Assembly: GCF_902497745.1 (NCBI RefSeq)
Contig: NZ_CABVHJ010000002.1
Location: 124,001-188,000 of the forward strand
Origin: Pseudomonas fluorescens
Lineage (GTDB): Bacteria > Pseudomonadota > Gammaproteobacteria > Pseudomonadales > Pseudomonadaceae
DNA length: 64,000 nucleotides
Direction: 5' to 3'
Part shown: piece after piece, positions 10,618 to 18,502 of the stretch
Numbering within the stretch: the first letter of the stretch is position 1
How the letters are laid out: the number at the start of each line of letters is the position of its first letter
The notes under the pieces: model-generated
The model's input: the letters and a program-made list of their open reading frames with translations, nothing else
What the model was told of the DNA's origin: nothing
Database searches by the model: none
Made by a program: the position numbers and the translations under genes

Positions 10618-11328
10618 CTACCAGGGTAGGCGTTCTCCATCGTAGGCAAAGAAATGGCCGCTGTCGGCCGGCGTCAACTGGTCTATCAAGGTCAGTAACT
10701 GTTCAGCGGCAACGTCTGCCGGACGGGCGCTGGAGGCGCCGCGAAAAGGTTGCGACAACCCCGACACCACCGTGCCTGGGTGCAGACTGAGCAAGCGACT
10801 CTGCGGGCGCGTGCGTGCCAGTTCGATGGCGGCGGTCTTGATCAGCATGTTCAGCGCAGCCTTGGAAGCGCGGTAGGCGTACCAGCCGCCCAATCGGTTG
10901 TCACCAATGCTCCCGACCTTGGCCGAAAGCATCGCCATCGCTCCCCGAGGATCGAGCAGTGGCAGGAAATGACGCAACACCAATGCCGGACCCAGCGTGT
11001 TCACTTGAAACACGGTTTGCAGCGCCTCCGGCTCGATCGCGCTGAAGCTTTTTTCCGGCTTGATCCCTTCGCGATGGAGCAGACCGGCCGCGTGGATGAT
11101 CAGTTGATACGGCGCTTCGCTTGCCAGTTCGGCGGCGGCGCTGGCAATCGTTTCAGGTCGTTCAAGGTCGAGCGCGGGGAGGGTACGGCGCCCCAGCGCG
11201 CGAACGTCGGCACAGCGCGGATCCTGTTTCAGCCGTTGGCAAAAGGCTGTGCCGAGGGCGCCACTGGCGCCGATCACCAGCGCGCGGTAACCATCGCCAA
11301 ACGAGGCCAGGGTCAATGCGCGGTTCAC
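10618..11328 (-). CDS. SDR-family oxidoreductase, C-factor-like
   Basis: This 236-residue short-chain dehydrogenase has an N-terminal nucleotide-binding motif (VIGASGALGTAF), an HAAG segment, and YRASK, equivalent to the catalytic YxxxK. It resembles the CsgA/C-factor branch of SDRs. The substrate cannot be told. The GTG start at 11328 overlaps the stop of the upstream DUF3833 gene (GTGA) and has GGGAG upstream, indicating translational coupling. Confidence 0.85.
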   Translation of the reverse strand: MNRALTLASFGDGYRALVIGASGALGTAFCQRLKQDPRCADVRALGRRTLPALDLERPETIASAAAELASEAPYQLIIHAAGLLHREGIKPEKSFSAIEPEALQTVFQVNTLGPALVLRHFLPLLDPRGAMAMLSAKVGSIGDNRLGGWYAYRASKAALNMLIKTAAIELARTRPQSRLLSLHPGTVVSGLSQPFRGASSARPADVAAEQLLTLIDQLTPADSGHFFAYDGERLPW

Positions 11329-11867
11329 TCGCTGACTCCCGCGCCTTGGCGACGGAAGAACAGTGTCACTTGGCCGACCTCTACGCCGAACTTGGACATG
11401 CTGGTGCGGTTGATCAACGTGTCCTCGTCCATCAAGTACATCCAGTCGTCCATGCTCATTTCGTAGGTCGAGTCGTCGACCGGCAGGTTCAGGCGATAAC
11501 GCCAGTGCAGCGTATTGCCCGCGACCTGGCCCTCGGCGACACCCACTACGTCAGCCGCGCGACCGCTCCAACGCCCCTGGCCTTCGGGCGTGAGAGTCCA
11601 GACGCGACGTTGGCGGGTGCCGTCGCTGTACAGGAAGCGCTCGTCGAGAATCAGGTTGTTACCCTCACGCCGGCTGACGATGTTGACCTCAAAACGCTTG
11701 GCCACTTCACCGCTGCGCTTCTGAAACATTCCCCAGGCTTTGACGGGCTGGCTGAAAAATCGCTGCAGGTCCAAGGCCGGTTGTTGCTCGGCATAACGGG
11801 CAACATCCACGCTGCCGCAGCTTGCGATGCTGAGTGCCAGTGTCAGTAACAGCAGAAATCGGGTCAT
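11325..11867 (-). CDS. DUF3833-family lipoprotein
   Basis: This 180-residue protein has a lipoprotein signal peptide (LLLLTLALSIASC, lipobox SIASC), so the mature form should be membrane-anchored with Cys at +1. The remainder matches the DUF3833 type, with RFF near the mature start and repeated W-rich strands (RRVWTLTPEGQGRWSG, DDWMYLMDEDTLINRT), suggesting a lipocalin-like beta-barrel. The biochemical role is unknown. It is translationally coupled to the downstream SDR gene and may be co-transcribed with folE, which ends 81 bp upstream. Confidence 0.8.
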   Translation of the reverse strand: MTRFLLLLTLALSIASCGSVDVARYAEQQPALDLQRFFSQPVKAWGMFQKRSGEVAKRFEVNIVSRREGNNLILDERFLYSDGTRQRRVWTLTPEGQGRWSGRAADVVGVAEGQVAGNTLHWRYRLNLPVDDSTYEMSMDDWMYLMDEDTLINRTSMSKFGVEVGQVTLFFRRQGAGVSE

Positions 11868-11948
11868 TGCCTAACTCCCTGAAACGCACAAGTGAAGAGG
11901 GTGAGATTCGAACTGGCGGCTTGTACAGTGACTGTCCCCTGTATAGCT

Positions 11949-12506
11949 TTATCGCCGCCCGATCAGTTGCAGGAATTCCTGCCGTGTCGTCGAACTGTCC
12001 CGGAAAGCGCCCAGCATCACGGAGGAGGTCATGACCGAATTCTGCTTCTCAACGCCGCGCATCATCATGCACATGTGCCGGGCTTCAATGACCACCGCGA
12101 CACCGGCGGCATCGGTGATCTGCTGGATGGCGTCGGCAATCTGCCGCGTGAGGTTTTCCTGGATCTGCAGGCGCCGCGCGAACATGTCTACCACCCGCGC
12201 GACCTTCGACAGCCCCAGGACCCGGCCGGTGGGGATGTACGCGACATGTGCCTTGCCGATAAAGGGCAGCATGTGGTGCTCGCACAAGGAATACAGCTCG
12301 ATGTCGCTGACGATCACCATTTCATCGCTCTGCGACTCGAACAGGGCACCGTTGGTGACGTCTTCCAGGCTCATCGTGTAGCCATTGCACAGGTACTGCA
12401 TCGCTTTGGCGGCGCGCTGGGGTGTGTCCAACAGTCCTTCGCGCTCGGGGTTTTCACCGACGCCGACGAGAATTTCACGGTAATGGCTGGCTAATAGTGG
12501 GTTCAT
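11949..12506 (-). CDS. folE: GTP cyclohydrolase I
   Basis: This 185-residue type I GTP cyclohydrolase converts GTP to dihydroneopterin triphosphate, the first step of folate and pterin synthesis. The family signatures are intact: the zinc-ligand region [20 protein letters not shown], and the C-terminal HMCMMMRGV containing the second zinc cysteine. The length is normal. Pseudomonads often carry more than one folE copy, so this may be a paralogue rather than the sole enzyme. It precedes the DUF3833-SDR-DUF6482 genes on the same strand; the SDR could in principle act on a pterin, but nothing in the sequence proves this. Confidence 0.95.
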   Translation of the reverse strand: MNPLLASHYREILVGVGENPEREGLLDTPQRAAKAMQYLCNGYTMSLEDVTNGALFESQSDEMVIVSDIELYSLCEHHMLPFIGKAHVAYIPTGRVLGLSKVARVVDMFARRLQIQENLTRQIADAIQQITDAAGVAVVIEARHMCMMMRGVEKQNSVMTSSVMLGAFRDSSTTRQEFLQLIGRR

Positions 12507-12593
12507 TCAAGGTGCTCGCGGCAGTGCTGTGCGTGAGGCCAATCCATAGCGAAAGAGTTGTACGCGATGAAGTGCTTTGTATAGGTTTTATTG

Positions 12594-12622
12594 AAGATAG
12601 GCTGAAAAAAATCACCTGACAA
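12594..12622 (-). promoter_or_regulatory. Candidate promoter of folE
   Basis: On the minus strand, TTGTCA (12622-12617), a 17-bp spacer containing a T run, and TATCTT (12599-12594) form a reasonable sigma-70 promoter 88 bp before the folE ATG. Confidence 0.5.
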
Positions 12623-12656
12623 TGAATCGGCAATCTTTTTTATGCAGATGCGAAAA

Positions 12657-12678
12657 CCTCACATCGCAAAATGTGAGG
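12657..12678 (-). terminator. Short hairpin with T tract, possible terminator
   Basis: CCTCACAT-6 nt-ATGTGAGG, followed on the minus strand by TTTTCG. It could end leftward transcription from the bestrophin gene before the folE promoter. Confidence 0.45.
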
Positions 12679-12777
12679 TGGCGCGAGGAGCGGGAAGGGG
12701 GGGATGCCAGTGAGCGCTACGGCAGAAGCAGGAACGCGGGGCACAACCAAGCGATGTTGTGCGGCGTTCTGATTGAT

Positions 12778-12810
12778 TCGGGAACCGTCAGACATCCTGA
12801 CGGTTCCCGA
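12778..12810 (-). terminator. Strong hairpin after the bestrophin gene
   Basis: The perfect 14-bp stem, core CGGGAACCGTCAG / CTGACGGTTCCCG, has a 5-nt loop and starts 10 bp after the stop codon. No T tract follows on the minus strand, so it may act as an mRNA 3'-end stabiliser as well as a terminator. Confidence 0.6.
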
Positions 12811-12820
12811 TTGTTGCACC

Positions 12821-13723
12821 TCAAGCGTTCTCTGCAAGTCTGCGCACGTCACCCAGGGAGTCACGCTGCATCGACTGCAGGTTCTTTTCGATGGTTTCGC
12901 ACAGTGCTTCCATCTGAATCTGATGCTCGCTGTGGCGAAACGGACTTTGCAGATCGGTGCCGATGCGCTCGATGGCCAGCAGCATAAAGCCCACCACGGT
13001 CGACGCCAGCGGCGTGAACCAGCCCAGCGATTCCACCAGACCGACCGGGACGATCAGGCAGAACAGCGAGATAAACAGCCGTGGGAAATACACATAAGGG
13101 TAGGGCAGCGGCGTATTGGCAATTCGCTCCATGCCACCCTGGCTGTTGGACAGGTCCACCAGCGTCGATTCCAGCCGCGCCAAGCGAATGCTGTCGAGGC
13201 GCCCGGCCTTGTATTCCCGCGCGAGCAAAGTCGCCGAGCCGGTGAGGATGTCGTTGGCAAAGTTATTGGTGGTGCCGCTGCGGGCGAACTCCTCGGCGGG
13301 AATGAACGCGCGGACTTCCTCAGGGCAAGGCTGGCCTTGCAAATGCGCTGCGAGGCAATTCACATAGGCGACGTGGCGGCGTAATAGAGTCGACTTGACC
13401 GGATTGACCTCGTTGTCAGCGTCATCCAGCAACGTCAGCACCTGCCGGGCGAAACTGCGCGAATTGTTGATCATCGAACCCCACAGCGTCCGTGCTTCCC
13501 ACCAGCGGTTGTAGGCGCTGCTGTTGCGGAAACTGATCAACACAATCAACGCCGAACCCAATAAAGTCAGGGGCATGAGGGGTAAATTCAGCTTGGTGTT
13601 GAGAAACAACATGAAGTCGACAGTGACAGCGATGTCCCAGAGCAACAGCCAGAACAAGGCCCAGCCGACGTAGCCCAGCGTTTTGATGATCAATCGGTAT
13701 TTTCTGACGATGGCAGCTTTCAA
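12821..13723 (-). CDS. Bestrophin-like (UPF0187) membrane channel
   Basis: This 300-residue protein has paired N-terminal hydrophobic helices (LGYVGWALFWLLLWDIAV and LPLMPLTLLGSALIVLISFRNSSAYNRWWEAR), the bestrophin signature with RNSxAYxRWWEAR. A second helix pair lies near residues 205-255 (LFISLFCLIVPVGLVESLGW). Bacterial bestrophins form pentameric ion channels in the inner membrane; selectivity varies and cannot be judged here. The start is TTG with GAGG seven bases upstream. A perfect 14-bp palindrome lies just upstream. Confidence 0.88.
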   Translation of the reverse strand: MKAAIVRKYRLIIKTLGYVGWALFWLLLWDIAVTVDFMLFLNTKLNLPLMPLTLLGSALIVLISFRNSSAYNRWWEARTLWGSMINNSRSFARQVLTLLDDADNEVNPVKSTLLRRHVAYVNCLAAHLQGQPCPEEVRAFIPAEEFARSGTTNNFANDILTGSATLLAREYKAGRLDSIRLARLESTLVDLSNSQGGMERIANTPLPYPYVYFPRLFISLFCLIVPVGLVESLGWFTPLASTVVGFMLLAIERIGTDLQSPFRHSEHQIQMEALCETIEKNLQSMQRDSLGDVRRLAENA

Positions 13724-13746
13724 ACGGAAACCTCGTGGCGAGCGGT

Positions 13747-13760
13747 AAGCGTTAACGCTT
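13747..13760. promoter_or_regulatory. Perfect palindrome AAGCGTTAACGCTT upstream of bestrophin gene
   Basis: This 14-bp perfect palindrome lies 23 bp before the bestrophin start codon. It looks like an operator for a dimeric regulator or a short RNA hairpin in the leader; which of these cannot be told from one copy. Confidence 0.35.
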
Positions 13761-13839
13761 TAGCTCGGACGCTGTTTTCGGGGGAAAGGTTCGCTCATCG
13801 ATGCAGCGACCGAGTGATCATCGGCAAAGACGTTACACG

Positions 13840-14652
13840 CTATGTGCTCGATACGCCTGGCACATCCATATTGATCTTGCGCCAGCAAGCTTCCGACAGA
13901 CTGTAGACCGAGAACGCCATCAGCCCCAGGGCTATTACCATCAAGATCAGCCAGCCAGCGGGTAGATTCTGCAGCGCATCGAGCGCTTCCTTCATACCCG
14001 GGGGATCCATGGCCTGATAGGTAGAGCCGCTGATTGCCAGGAGCAATGCGATCTCGATAAACACGACGCCGCGCGCGATCAGGCCAAACCGCGAGACCGG
14101 GCGGACGTAGCGCATGACCTCTTCGTCGGCCTCGAAATACTTCTCGAACGACGCTTTCCAGCCCTTGATGATGTGAGCAATGCCTACACCGAGCGGCACG
14201 AGGGCGATCAGGTACACCAGCCAGTTCGAATGTTCCCAGGACAGAAGATTCGCCAGCCAGTCTTTGGTTTGTCCTGCGGAATTGCCCGAGCTTTTAATCC
14301 CGCTGATGAGCAGGCCCAATGCAAAGAACGCCAGAGCACCGTTGACCAGACCTCCCACAAACAACCCTGTGCGGATCACCAGACCTTTGAGTTTTGTGCC
14401 GTGATGATCGACATCACGCGTTGCCTGCAGGACACGCCAAGCGGCAAATGCGAGCAGTCCCGCCACGACAAGTCCAACCAGAAAATAGCCGAATGGCTGG
14501 CCTAACAAGGCTTCCAGACTCTTGTGGCTGTCCTTCGGTTTAGTCGAATCCTGGGCTGCCAGCAACGCAAAGATACCGATGATCAGATAAAGCATTCCTC
14601 GGGCGGCATAGCCTCCCCGAGCGAGGAGGACGAGGTTGCGTTGCGCGGACAT
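13840..14652 (-). CDS. DUF1206-family integral membrane protein
   Basis: This 270-residue protein has about six membrane helices in three similar pairs. Each pair starts with an ARGGYAARG(M/V)LY-like or RxGLxARGVVF-like motif (residues about 11-30, 90-115, 185-210), the pattern of DUF1206. The function is unknown. The ATG is preceded by AGGA. It shares strand with its neighbours but has clear gaps on both sides (116 and 118 bp), so it may be transcribed alone. Confidence 0.8.
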   Translation of the reverse strand: MSAQRNLVLLARGGYAARGMLYLIIGIFALLAAQDSTKPKDSHKSLEALLGQPFGYFLVGLVVAGLLAFAAWRVLQATRDVDHHGTKLKGLVIRTGLFVGGLVNGALAFFALGLLISGIKSSGNSAGQTKDWLANLLSWEHSNWLVYLIALVPLGVGIAHIIKGWKASFEKYFEADEEVMRYVRPVSRFGLIARGVVFIEIALLLAISGSTYQAMDPPGMKEALDALQNLPAGWLILMVIALGLMAFSVYSLSEACWRKINMDVPGVSST

Positions 14653-14770
14653 GGGGGTATTCCTGAGAGGTTATAAGAGAGCAGACCCTTCTTGCCGGGA
14701 GGGGTTCTATGACCTGTCGAAGAACGCCGTGAGCGGATTTCCATAGATGACTCAGCAATAGCCGGAATCG

Positions 14771-15769
14771 TCATTTGATCGAAACAACGACCTTGCCCTT
14801 GGCGCGTCCCTGCTCGACGTATTTCAACGCCTCTGCTGTAGATTCAAAGGGGAACGTTCGATCAATCACCGGTTTGATGATGCCGGCCTCGACCAGTGCG
14901 CTGATCTGCTGCAGTTGGGCGCCGTTGGCGCGCATGAACACGAATGCGTAATTGACGTCCTGCTTGCGTGCCTTGCGCCGAATGCCGAGGCTCAACAGGC
15001 GCATGACCTGCTGCAAGGGCCAAGACAAACCTTGCTCCTGTGCGAATTGCGCGGTGGGTGGCCCAGAGATGGAAATCAGCTGGCCACCGGGCTTGAGCAC
15101 CTTGATTGACTTCTCCAGGACATCAGAACCGAGGCTGTTCAACACCACGTCGTAGCCGTGCAAGACACTTTCGAAGTTCTGCTGTTTGTAATCGATCACC
15201 ACGTCAGCCCCTAGCGCCTTGACCCATTCGACATTCGCGGTGCTGGTGGTTGTGGCGACAAAGGCACCGAGGTGTTTGGCAAGCTGAATGGCAACGGTGC
15301 CGACGCCGCCGGAGCCGGCGTGAATCAGTACTTTCTGGCCTTTTTCCAGCTGGGCGGTTTCGACCAGCACTTGCCAGGCGGTCAGTGCCACCAAGGGCAG
15401 GGAAGCAGCCTGTGCCATGTCGGTATTGGCCGGTTTGAGGGCAATCGCATTTTCGTTCACGGCGATCAACTCAGCGAAGGTGCCGATTCGTGCTTCGGGT
15501 GGGCGAGCGTACACCTCGTCTCCCGGTTTGAAGCGTGTCACTTGCGTGCCGACTTCAGTCACCACGCCTGCCAGATCGTTGCCCAGAATCAATGGAAACG
15601 CGTAGGGGAGGATCAACTTGAATTCGCCGGTGCTGATCTTCGAGTCCAGCACGTTGACGCTGCTGGCATGGACCTCGATCAAGACGTCGTGAGAACCCAC
15701 TGCCGGGAACGGCGCTTCGCCGATGCGCCCGGGGTGTTTGCCATAGCGATCAATCAAAAAAGCTTTCAT
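14771..15769 (-). CDS. NADP-dependent quinone-reductase-like oxidoreductase (MDR)
   Basis: This 332-residue medium-chain reductase has an N-terminal GroES-like fold (GNDLAGVVTEVG) and a Rossmann domain with AGSGGVGTVAIQLAKHLGA. No catalytic or structural zinc cysteine cluster is visible, so it belongs to the zinc-independent quinone oxidoreductase group that reduces enones or quinones with NADPH. The ATG at 15769 (MKAFLIDRYG) is chosen because alignment with the family starts there. A farther in-frame ATG at 15844 lies inside a 22-bp inverted repeat and would add 25 atypical residues. An SDR gene lies upstream on the same strand. Confidence 0.88.
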   Translation of the reverse strand: MKAFLIDRYGKHPGRIGEAPFPAVGSHDVLIEVHASSVNVLDSKISTGEFKLILPYAFPLILGNDLAGVVTEVGTQVTRFKPGDEVYARPPEARIGTFAELIAVNENAIALKPANTDMAQAASLPLVALTAWQVLVETAQLEKGQKVLIHAGSGGVGTVAIQLAKHLGAFVATTTSTANVEWVKALGADVVIDYKQQNFESVLHGYDVVLNSLGSDVLEKSIKVLKPGGQLISISGPPTAQFAQEQGLSWPLQQVMRLLSLGIRRKARKQDVNYAFVFMRANGAQLQQISALVEAGIIKPVIDRTFPFESTAEALKYVEQGRAKGKVVVSIK

Positions 15770-15806
15770 CGAGGTGCGGCTCTTGTCGGTGTACGGATGG
15801 TAGTCG

Positions 15807-15860
15807 GTGCGTTGCGGATTCGATGCAGTGCCTTGTGACTGCATCGAATCCGCAACGCAT
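15807..15860. repeat. 22-bp perfect inverted repeat with 8-nt loop
   Basis: The arms 15808-15829 and 15838-15859 are exact reverse complements. The core is GTTGCGGATTCGATGCA and the loop is GCCTTGTG. The element lies between the SDR stop (15877) and the oxidoreductase ATG (15769). There is no T tract on either strand, so it is not a classical terminator. It could be a REP-like element, an mRNA processing or stabilising hairpin, or a protein-binding site. Confidence 0.8.
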
Positions 15861-15876
15861 GCTCGCTAGCTGAAGA

Positions 15877-16665
15877 TCACTCTGGCGTCTGGTAGCGCTG
15901 GGCAACCTCAGATTGGCGGATTTGCCCGATCAGGCCCAGCCGTGCGCCCTGCAGGGCATCCCAGCGCTCTGCTTCGTGCAGCGGCGGAATGGTCACCGGT
16001 TCGCGACGATCGAAGCCGACGAGCGCAGCATCCACCAGATCACCCACCTCCATGATTTCGCTCAAGGTGTTGATGTCGACGCCGGAGCGATCCCAGATTT
16101 CCGTGCGTGTGGCGGCCGGCAACACGGCCTGCACGTAGACACCCTGAGGCGACAGTTCCAGGCTCAGTCCTTGGGACAGGAACAATACAAACGCCTTGGT
16201 CGCGCCGTAGACCGTCATGCCGAACTCCGGTGCGAGGCCAACTACCGAACCGATGTTGATGATCGCACCGTCACCGGCCTTGGCCAGGCGTGGAGCGATG
16301 GCGCTGGCAAGCCGCACCAGTGCGGTGGTGTTGAGGGCGACCAGTTGCGCCACTTTATCGGTGCTTTGCTCGACGAAATGGCCGGACAGCGCCGCGCCAG
16401 CGTTATTGACGAGGACGCCGATACGGGCATCGTCGCGCAGGCGGTTTTCAACAGTGGTCAGATCGCCGGGTTGGGTCAGGTCCGCCGGGATCACATCGAC
16501 GGCGACGTCATGTTCGCTGCGCAAGCGCGCAGCCAGTGCATCCAGGCGCGCCTGATCGCGGGCGACCAGTACCAGGTCGTGGCCGCGTTGCGCAAAGCGT
16601 TCGGCGTAGACCGCGCCGATGCCGGTGGAGGCGCCAGTGATCAGAACAGTAGGGCGAGTGCTCAT
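15877..16665 (-). CDS. SDR-family NAD(P)-dependent oxidoreductase
   Basis: This classical 262-residue short-chain dehydrogenase has the cofactor motif TGASTGIGAVYA, NNAGA, a Ser-containing INIGSVVG strand and the catalytic YGATK (YxxxK). The C-terminal segment is longer than in minimal SDRs. The substrate is unknown. It is divergent from a TetR regulator 224 bp away, with a dyad operator between them, so it is probably the regulated target. The quinone-reductase-like gene downstream may be induced with it. Confidence 0.9.
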   Translation of the reverse strand: MSTRPTVLITGASTGIGAVYAERFAQRGHDLVLVARDQARLDALAARLRSEHDVAVDVIPADLTQPGDLTTVENRLRDDARIGVLVNNAGAALSGHFVEQSTDKVAQLVALNTTALVRLASAIAPRLAKAGDGAIINIGSVVGLAPEFGMTVYGATKAFVLFLSQGLSLELSPQGVYVQAVLPAATRTEIWDRSGVDINTLSEIMEVGDLVDAALVGFDRREPVTIPPLHEAERWDALQGARLGLIGQIRQSEVAQRYQTPE

Positions 16666-16802
16666 GGTTTATCTCTCTTTGAGGGTGTGAGAAACAGAAC
16701 GCGCTTAGCTTGCGCTGATGCTTGATTCAGCCAGCGACGATTGAGGTTGTTCCGTGCCCGTTGATGAAGATCGATGGTGCGAGCAATTAGGATGATGATC
16801 TA

Positions 16803-16828
16803 AATCTAAACTGTCAACGGTTTTGATT
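16803..16828. promoter_or_regulatory. Candidate TetR operator between SDR and TetR genes
   Basis: AATCTAAAC-8 nt-GTTTTGATT forms a 9-bp inverted repeat with one mismatch in the divergent intergenic region. Its size and symmetry are typical for TetR-family operators. It also argues against starting the TetR protein at the ATG near 16829. Confidence 0.45.
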
Positions 16829-16888
16829 ATGGCCAACATCTATGTATCATCGGACGCAGTATTTCCCCGGAAACACGAGGTATTGCAC

Positions 16889-17476
16889 GTGAGAGTGACC
16901 AAGGCCCAGGCGCAGGCCAATCGAGAACACATCGTTGAAACCGCCTCAGAGCTGTTCCGTGAGCGCGGCTTTGACGGCGTCGGCGTGGCGGACCTCATGG
17001 CGGCCACCGGTTTTACCCATGGTGGTTTCTATAAACATTTCGGGTCGAAGGCCGACCTGATGGCCGAAGCCTCGGCGTGCAGTCTGGCCAAATCGCTGAC
17101 AGCCGCCCAAGCGCTGGATGTTCCGGGCTTCATCAACGTCTATGTGAACAGAGAACATCGCGACGGACGCGGCGACGGTTGCACCATGGCCGCGTTGGGC
17201 GGCGACGCGGCGCGTCAGTCGGATGAGGTGAAAGCGACGTTTGCCGAGGGCATTGAGCACACCCTGCAAACCCTGGGCGAGAAATACCCGAGCGGGCCGG
17301 ATGCCGAGGCGGGTGAGGGGCGCAAGCAGATGATTGACCTGCTGTCGCGGGCCGTCGGCGCGATTATCCTGTCGCGTGCCTGCCCGGATGATTCCGCGCT
17401 GGCAGACGAGATTCTTGAGGTATGCCGCGCAGAAATGCTCGCTTCGTTGCCTGCCGATAACGCCGTCGCAGAGTAG
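16889..17476 (+). CDS. TetR/AcrR-family transcriptional regulator
   Basis: A 195-residue regulator starting at GTG 16889, with GAGG eight bases upstream. The N-terminal helix-turn-helix is clear (ANREHIVETASELFRERGF..VGVADLMAATGFTHGGFYKHFGSK). The C-terminal ligand-binding domain resembles regulators of SDR or nitroreductase-type genes. An in-frame extension to 16823 is open but would start inside the probable operator. It is divergent from the SDR gene and likely represses it. Confidence 0.9.
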   Translation: MRVTKAQAQANREHIVETASELFRERGFDGVGVADLMAATGFTHGGFYKHFGSKADLMAEASACSLAKSLTAAQALDVPGFINVYVNREHRDGRGDGCTMAALGGDAARQSDEVKATFAEGIEHTLQTLGEKYPSGPDAEAGEGRKQMIDLLSRAVGAIILSRACPDDSALADEILEVCRAEMLASLPADNAVAE

Positions 17477-17485
17477 CAGCGCGGC

Positions 17486-18490
17486 TCATTCAGCGAGCGC
17501 TTTGGCCCTGACGATGGAGAACGCTTGCGGCAGTTGGGCGCCATTCTTCGCCGCAAGAATCTCGGCCATCACGCTGACGGCGATTTCCGCAGGTGTCTTG
17601 CTGCCAATGTACAGGCCGATCGGCCCGTGCAGGCGTTCAAGCGACGCCTCGGTCTCGCCAAAATGTTCAATCAGGCGTTCGCGACGCAGCTGGCTGTTGC
17701 GCCGCGAGCCGATGGCGCCGATATAGAACGCCGGGCCGTGGAGCGCTTCGAGCAAGGCCAGATCGTCGAGTTTGGGATCATGACTCAAGGCGACGATGCA
17801 GGTGCGCAGATCGACCGCGAAGTCCCGCACCACGTCATCCGGCATACCGACAATCCGCTCCACACCGTCTACCGCCCAAGTCTCGATGTACTCGGGACGC
17901 GGATCGCATACTGCCACCTTGAAACCGTTGAACAACGCCATGGTCGCCAGATACTCGGCCAGCGCGCCGGCCCCGATCATCAGCATCCGATAGCCCGGTC
18001 CCAAGGTGTTGAGCATCTGCACGCCATCGAAGCTGAACTGTTCCGGCGTTGCGGTCGGTTCGAGCATCACCTGACCAGACTCCAACGCCAGACGACGGCG
18101 AACCAGTTGCCCGGCGTCCAGTTGCGTCAGCAGTTCATCGAGCGACTGCCACGCCGGGTTGAACTCAAGGATCAGTTCAAGCGTGCCACCACACGGCAAG
18201 CCGAAGCGATGCGCCTCATCGGCGCTGACGCCATAACGCACCACTTCTGGCGCGCCGCCACTAAAAGCGCTGCCGCCATGGGCCGTGGTGTAGCGATGGA
18301 TCAGATCATCCTCAATGCAGCCGCCGGACACGCTGCCCACCACGCGGCCATCGTCACGCAAAGCCATCATCGACCCCGTCGGACGCGGTGAAGAACCCCA
18401 GGTGCGCGCCACCGTGGCGAGCAAGACACGCTCGCCAGCGGCAAGCCAGTCCCGCGCCGTGCGCAGGACCAGCAAGTCGATGCTTTCCAT
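17486..18490 (-). CDS. XdhC/CoxI-family molybdenum cofactor insertion protein
   Basis: This 334-residue protein starts at the ATG (18490) five bases after a full AGGAGG. The N-terminal XdhC_CoxI part has TWGSSPRPTGSMM and SGGCIEDD. The C-terminal Rossmann-like part has LMIGAGALAEYLA, IGAIGSRRN and PIGLYIGSKTPAEIAVSVMAEI, both typical of XdhC proteins. These bind the sulphurated molybdenum cofactor and deliver it to xanthine-dehydrogenase-type enzymes. It is the last gene of the hydroxylase operon, 12 bp after the cytochrome gene, which makes a maturation role very likely. Confidence 0.9.
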   Translation of the reverse strand: MESIDLLVLRTARDWLAAGERVLLATVARTWGSSPRPTGSMMALRDDGRVVGSVSGGCIEDDLIHRYTTAHGGSAFSGGAPEVVRYGVSADEAHRFGLPCGGTLELILEFNPAWQSLDELLTQLDAGQLVRRRLALESGQVMLEPTATPEQFSFDGVQMLNTLGPGYRMLMIGAGALAEYLATMALFNGFKVAVCDPRPEYIETWAVDGVERIVGMPDDVVRDFAVDLRTCIVALSHDPKLDDLALLEALHGPAFYIGAIGSRRNSQLRRERLIEHFGETEASLERLHGPIGLYIGSKTPAEIAVSVMAEILAAKNGAQLPQAFSIVRAKALAE

Positions 18491-18502
18491 CAAAACCTCC
18501 TC

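Larger units (their letters stand above)
12507..12820. other. 314-bp intergenic region between folE and the bestrophin gene
   Basis: It holds the folE promoter, an 8-bp hairpin CCTCACAT/ATGTGAGG at 12657-12678 (followed by TTTT on the minus strand), and the stronger hairpin at 12778-12810. No open frame here looks coding. Confidence 0.5.

Noticed and set aside
11905..11913. GATTCGAAC, resembling a tRNA T-loop on the minus strand, between folE and DUF3833
   Set aside because: The flanking bases do not form the T-stem, and no acceptor, D or anticodon arms are present; probably chance, at best a tiny tRNA relic.
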